A stretch of DNA of 64,000 nt from Tigriopus japonicus. Its lineage: Eukaryota > Arthropoda > Copepoda > Harpacticoida > Harpacticidae. A program made the translations under genes and the position numbers. The notes below the pieces were generated by a model that saw nothing but the letters and a program-made list of their open reading frames with translations, searched no databases and had not been told where the DNA came from. Numbering within the stretch: position 1 is the first letter of the stretch; the number at the start of each line of letters is the position of its first letter. Below, in pieces: positions 60,021-64,000 of the stretch. The stretch spans positions 439,328 through 503,327 of the forward strand of contig JAAGOF010000288.1 in assembly GCA_010645155.1 (NCBI GenBank), written 5' to 3'.

Positions 60021-60027
60021 TGTGATG

Positions 60028-60287
60028 TACAATGTAATTGTATTTGATTAATTTTGAGACCAATGTTATTGTATTTGATTAATTTTGAGACCAATGTAAT
60101 TGTATTTGATTAATTTTGAGACCAATTTAATTGTATCTGATTAATTTTGAGACCAATGTAATTGGATTTGATTAATTTTGAGACCAATGTAATTGTAATT
60201 GTATTTGATTAATTTTGAGACCAATGTAATTGTAATTGTATTTGATTAATTTTGAGACCAATGTAATTGCAATTGTAATTAATTACA
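60028..60287. repeat. Tandem repeat, unit 31 bp, about 8 copies
   Basis: Unit AATTGTATTTGATTAATTTT plus GAGACCAATGT, with some copies extended by a duplicated TAATTG. AT-rich with very few substitutions, so likely recent. Confidence 0.95.
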
Positions 60288-60639
60288 TCTAGAGTTAATT
60301 GACACAAGTCTGACAATGGGCAAAAAGCCTAGGGAGCAACAAACCTGTTGCTTTTCCACGACACTTGAAATATATCTCAATCAGAAAAATGGCTAAGTAA
60401 CTTAAAATCAAATATGTGCTCCCCTTTTGACAGGAAGCTAACTTTTAGGGCGAAAATCAGGTTTGAGATAGTAAAAGTTAGAAAGTTGGCAAAGCATATC
60501 TGTCCACTTTCCAGAAGTTTCAATTCTGGTTCACGGACGTTTTTCACTCATCTTGTGAAACCACATTGCATAAATCCTGCAGGGCTAGCATGTTGGTAAG
60601 ACTAGCTCAAGCATCAAATGAGATTTGAAAGACACCCTT

Positions 60640-63533
60640 CACAGATGGTTATTTCCAGAAATTTATGATTTCAATGGCATTTGAATTTCTAAGCGACCAA
60701 TTCGTAGACGTAGCTTTTTTGAGCATATATATGTCAAAAATAAAATGTCTGCCCATCACTGCATTGGAAAAATGCAAATTATTTCAACTCATTTTTATGT
60801 ACTAAAATAAAACAATAGTCAATGCAAATCTGGTTTTGAAAATCAGGATTCAAAACTATACACTCATGAAAATATCGGAATAGAGGTGAGATACCAGCTA
60901 TGGATTTCCATGAAAAAAATCGCACAAAGCTGTGCTTAATTTGTGGATTTGGACTGAAGGTAATCTCCATACCACCATCCTTGATTGATTCCATTCAAAA
61001 CTTCTACATGGCCAAGTATGTTACTGAAGATATTCGGCTTCCAAAAGCATTGTGCCAAACCTGTTTAAGGAGAGTCTATTCCTTTAAGAAGAGAGATTTT
61101 TCTCGACCTTTACCAGAATTTTACGACTGGTCAGCTATGGCCACATTTAGAATTCCCAGAGGATCCACAACTTGCTGTTGTTCAGAAATTTGCAAACGAG
61201 TCAAGACTCGAGCGTACTATGGAAGTGATGGCCGTCGAAAAACAACAAAACGCACTGTTGGCAATCCAAGAGTTATTTCAAGTACTTCAATGTCATCATG
61301 CACTGGTACTCAAGGGAGATTGTGCGTTGACTGTTTGTCTCAGATCTACCCTGGTTGCATTCACCAATGTGGGAGAAGAGCAAGAAAGATCAATTTAGAA
61401 TCTTTGTTCACAAAATCCGAGTATAAGGACCAACTACTGCGGAAACATGAAGAGGTCCTGAAGAAACGAAGCTCAATTATTCAACATCCTCTTTCAAATG
61501 CAGACATGATCTCTTTGAAAAACGACATTGGGTTATCCAACAAGCAAACATTGAGAGTTGCCAGAACAATTCGGAGTAAGTTTGGGTCAATGGCTCTTGA
61601 GGTCGGACTTAAGACAAAATTGACTGAAACCAACTCTCAATTCAAAGAATTCTTCTCAGAGGCTAAAGTTTTCTTTCCTGACGACAAGAAACTTTGCCAT
61701 TTTGTTTGGTGTCATGATTTGAGAGGGTTCATTGATCATGTAATGGAAGTCAGAGTTTGTGGAGGTAATGAAGTATTAAGATTTAGTATTGATAAAGGTG
61801 GCACGACATTAAAGATCACGATGTCAATCATCAAACATGCATCAGAAGAACAAGATGGTGAAAGAAACAGTCATTCAAGCAATGGAGTGCTGAAGATGTT
61901 TTGTGTGGGATTGGGATATGAGGTGTCTGAAGGGTATCTGAACTGCAAGAAGATGCTTCGCAAAATTAATCTCAATTCTCTTGAATACAATTTCAAAATG
62001 GTGTGTGACCTCAAGATGATCAACATTCTTTGTGGCATGACCTCTCATGCAAGTAGTTTTCCATGTCCTTATTGCACATGGAGAGCAGGCACCAACCCCT
62101 CGGGAAATGAAATTGCAAGAACATTTTTGTTCAATGCTACCAAGAATAGTGAATGGATCCACTCTGGTCAAGAAAGAAAGACTCTAAAGGAATTTTTCAA
62201 TGTGCAGTTCCCTCCCCTATTCCACCACGGTTCAATCATTGAAGTTTTTCCGCCCCCTTCCCTTCATCTAACCCTTGGATTGGTGAATCGCCTTTTTGAT
62301 GGAATAGAAGCTTTAGCTTGTGACGTAGCACACGATTGGGCTACTAGTCTTTATCTGAGGAAGGAAAATTATCACGGTGGATGCTTTACAGGACGTGCAT
62401 GCACAAAGCTCCTGAGAAATATCGACAACCTTGATTCATTGGTCCAGAAACAACCAAATTCAGATAGATTGAACCACTTTGTCAATGCCTTTCGTGATCT
62501 GAAAGATGTTAATGATGGTTACCTTGGGCAAATGTTAGCCTGTGATTTACCTGCACGGACTGAGAAGTTCAAGCAGTCATACATGCTCACAGGACTTTCA
62601 ATAAGTAGTAAAGCACATGTCATGTTTGAACATGTGCTGCAATTCACAAAAATTACAGGTGAAAGTTTTCTCCGATTCAGTGAGCAAGCTCATGAAGCAA
62701 GCCATTATAGTTTTGAGAAAACATGGTTCAGATACAGTATCAAGAATACACATAATCCAAAATTTGGAGCAAACCTTCTCAGGGCAGTATTGGATTTCAA
62801 TGGATGTCATTTGTGATCAAAAATGGATGTGAATAAACTTATGTTGAACCTAAAACCAGCACTGAAATTTCATTGATTTCTACCTTAAGGTCCATGCCTG
62901 AAAATAAGATTGATGCATTCAAACGGTATATACTAACAACAAAAAGAACCAACATAAGACATAAGACAATTAAACATTTCATCAACAATGAAGGTAAAAA
63001 ATTACTATGAGAGGAAGCTAGAAACACACTACAACAAACTTAGATAAAAAGGTGCAGTCAGGTAAAAGGTAATCAGTTGCAACAGGATCATTGAAAGTTA
63101 TAAGTAAATTAAGGGACGCCATGAAATACAAGCGTTTTGGTTAGTGTCAAAAGTATTCTTCAATCAAGAGTGTATTTTGAGCATGTATTTTGAACGTCAA
63201 AATGTTGAGTGGGAGCAGAGAACATCAATTGCCAACTGTTGGTTACACTAAATGAAATAATTCAATTTGAGACTTTTAAGTCCCAAAAGTAAACTGGCAT
63301 TAGACATTTTTAAGAGGCTGAAGAAATGTTGTCTAAAAATATTTCTTCTACATTTCTCATCACACAATGACTGAAAACCAAGCCAAATTATAAATTTGCA
63401 ATAACTCCAAAATATCATGGCGCAGTAATTTCTTTTCGACATTTTTTGTTTCATTTCATTTCACCCTTTGATAAAAGACTTCGAAATTTCAAATGCCATT
63501 GAAATTAAAAAAAATCAGAAATAGCCACCCGTG
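60640..63533 (+). mobile_element. Complete TIR DNA transposon with a 638-aa ORF
   Basis: The left end is CACAGATGGTTATTTCCAGA and the inverted right end CACGGGTGGCTATTTCTGAT. Both continue with ATTTCAATGGCATTTGAA, an inverted repeat of about 50 bp. The adjacent 4-mer cctt is duplicated (60636-60639, 63534-63537). Total length 2,894 bp with a single intact ORF (60900-62816). A related non-autonomous element lies at 7493-9092. Termini starting CAC recall Transib/RAG-type ends, but target-duplication length does not fit cleanly, so no superfamily is assigned. Confidence 0.75.
60900..62816 (+). CDS. Putative DDE-type transposase of an uncharacterised family
   Basis: 638 residues, one exon, ATG start about 260 bases inside the left inverted repeat; an AATAAA follows at 62832. 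N-terminal zinc-binding-like cysteines: C12-x2-C15 with LCQTC near 55, then CVDCL...GCIHQC near residues 140-160. A central helical part (LSNADMISLKNDIGLSNKQT) leads to a probable RNase-H-like core. D298 sits in SIDKGGTTLKI. D370 sits in VCDLKMINILCG, followed by C389-x2-C392 (PCPYC). E595 sits in FSEQAHEASH, with Trp and Arg following. This order (DKGG...DLK...CPYC...SEQAxExxH) is one I recognise from abundant, unannotated repetitive proteins of crustaceans, insects and cnidarians. The function as transposase is inferred from its position between inverted repeats and the D-D-E layout; it is not proven. Confidence 0.7.
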   Translation: MDFHEKNRTKLCLICGFGLKVISIPPSLIDSIQNFYMAKYVTEDIRLPKALCQTCLRRVYSFKKRDFSRPLPEFYDWSAMATFRIPRGSTTCCCSEICKRVKTRAYYGSDGRRKTTKRTVGNPRVISSTSMSSCTGTQGRLCVDCLSQIYPGCIHQCGRRARKINLESLFTKSEYKDQLLRKHEEVLKKRSSIIQHPLSNADMISLKNDIGLSNKQTLRVARTIRSKFGSMALEVGLKTKLTETNSQFKEFFSEAKVFFPDDKKLCHFVWCHDLRGFIDHVMEVRVCGGNEVLRFSIDKGGTTLKITMSIIKHASEEQDGERNSHSSNGVLKMFCVGLGYEVSEGYLNCKKMLRKINLNSLEYNFKMVCDLKMINILCGMTSHASSFPCPYCTWRAGTNPSGNEIARTFLFNATKNSEWIHSGQERKTLKEFFNVQFPPLFHHGSIIEVFPPPSLHLTLGLVNRLFDGIEALACDVAHDWATSLYLRKENYHGGCFTGRACTKLLRNIDNLDSLVQKQPNSDRLNHFVNAFRDLKDVNDGYLGQMLACDLPARTEKFKQSYMLTGLSISSKAHVMFEHVLQFTKITGESFLRFSEQAHEASHYSFEKTWFRYSIKNTHNPKFGANLLRAVLDFNGCHL

Positions 63534-64000
63534 CCTTCTGAATGTAAGAATTGAGACTAAACTTTCCCGTTCCCGCTTGTCTCGAGAGTTCTGTAAACTA
63601 ATTGATTTTAAGACTAAAGGCTCCATTTGTTTATTAACCGCTCTCTTCAACCCAAGAAAACCACACTGGTTACATGTCTTTTGGGTAGGTTTAGCTCATC
63701 TTCCTCTGCCGTTCCCAAAAAGTAGTTCAGAAAGCTAACTAGATTGCTGAGATAACTAGTAGATTGCTATGAAGGCTCCCGTGCATTGAGTTCTATTAAT
63801 ACTAGAGGGAGTGTAAGTCTAAAAATGTGTCTTCGGTCGGCAACTGTTGAGCGGACAAAAGTGCGGGAACATTTGAAATGTGTGACCAGGCAAATGTCAG
63901 CCATGTAATTGATGAATCAAATGTGGAATTGTGTAATGTTTTTGGGTCATTTTTTGTTATTGACAGTGGTCACTTTCTTGAAATACATGAATAAAATAAA
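63534..64000. other. Intergenic right edge
   Basis: No gene seen. A 'cggtcggcaactg' at 63834-63846 resembles the hAT end found at 13590 and 19086, but no partner end is in the window. Confidence 0.35.

Noticed and set aside
59843..60025. Frame with LLTRYDRTGPCPC as LINE C-terminus or zinc finger
   Set aside because: Too short and only loosely similar to LINE C-terminal domains.
60028..60287. CRISPR-like regular direct repeats
   Set aside because: Units abut with no unique spacers, and the context is eukaryotic; this is a plain tandem repeat.

Overview
This is nuclear DNA from an animal, most likely an arthropod; a copepod or other crustacean is my best guess, at low confidence. Genes carry short introns with GT..AG borders, the intergenic DNA is AT-rich and dense with transposon relics, and the proteins are metazoan in type: a THAP factor, an F-box/LRR protein, an ankyrin-RING protein, a GT31 glycosyltransferase and ribosomal protein eL43. 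Nothing bacterial or organellar is visible, and no species is claimed.

Host genes, left to right: a THAP zinc-finger gene (3878-5359, minus) with two alternative coiled-coil 3' ends; eL43/RPL37A (6935-9696, minus; 3 coding exons, the first being only the ATG); a YjbQ/UPF0047 gene (32186-34109, plus; 3 exons); an intronless F-box/LRR gene (35395-36639, plus); an ankyrin-RING putative E3 ligase (37804-38748, minus; 2 exons); a broken, internally deleted copy of a GT31 gene (about 38930-39980, minus); and the intact 4-exon GT31 gene (47549-49771, minus). Most exon joins were inferred from splice consensus, phase continuity and family motifs, because many exons are too short or too mixed to stand out as long open frames. 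The genes do not form a functional cluster.

Mobile DNA dominates. There are LINE remnants (501-2345, 3400-3595, 14920-15180, 15978-16098, 19855-20540, 23100-23330, 41161-47240). A tRNA-derived SINE (23335-23512) shares its 3' tail with one LINE family. Several small hAT-type elements have TAGAG or CAGRG ends and 8-bp target duplications, and a TTAA-flanked fold-back element carries a second TTAA element nested in one arm. The segment 41161-45060 is a nest about five elements deep.

The most interesting object is at 60640-63533: a 2.9-kb element with about 50-bp terminal inverted repeats beginning CAC, containing one uninterrupted 638-aa ORF. Its D298/D370/E595 motifs and C389-x2-C392 pair suggest a DDE-type transposase of an uncharacterised invertebrate repeat family. 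A non-autonomous relative with the same ends (7493-9092) sits inside intron 2 of the eL43 gene.

The long stretches 16.1-19.1, 20.5-23.1, 23.5-32.2 and 55-60 kb hold no gene I can support. They contain GC-richer blocks that look like transcribed leader or promoter DNA, plus tandem repeats.
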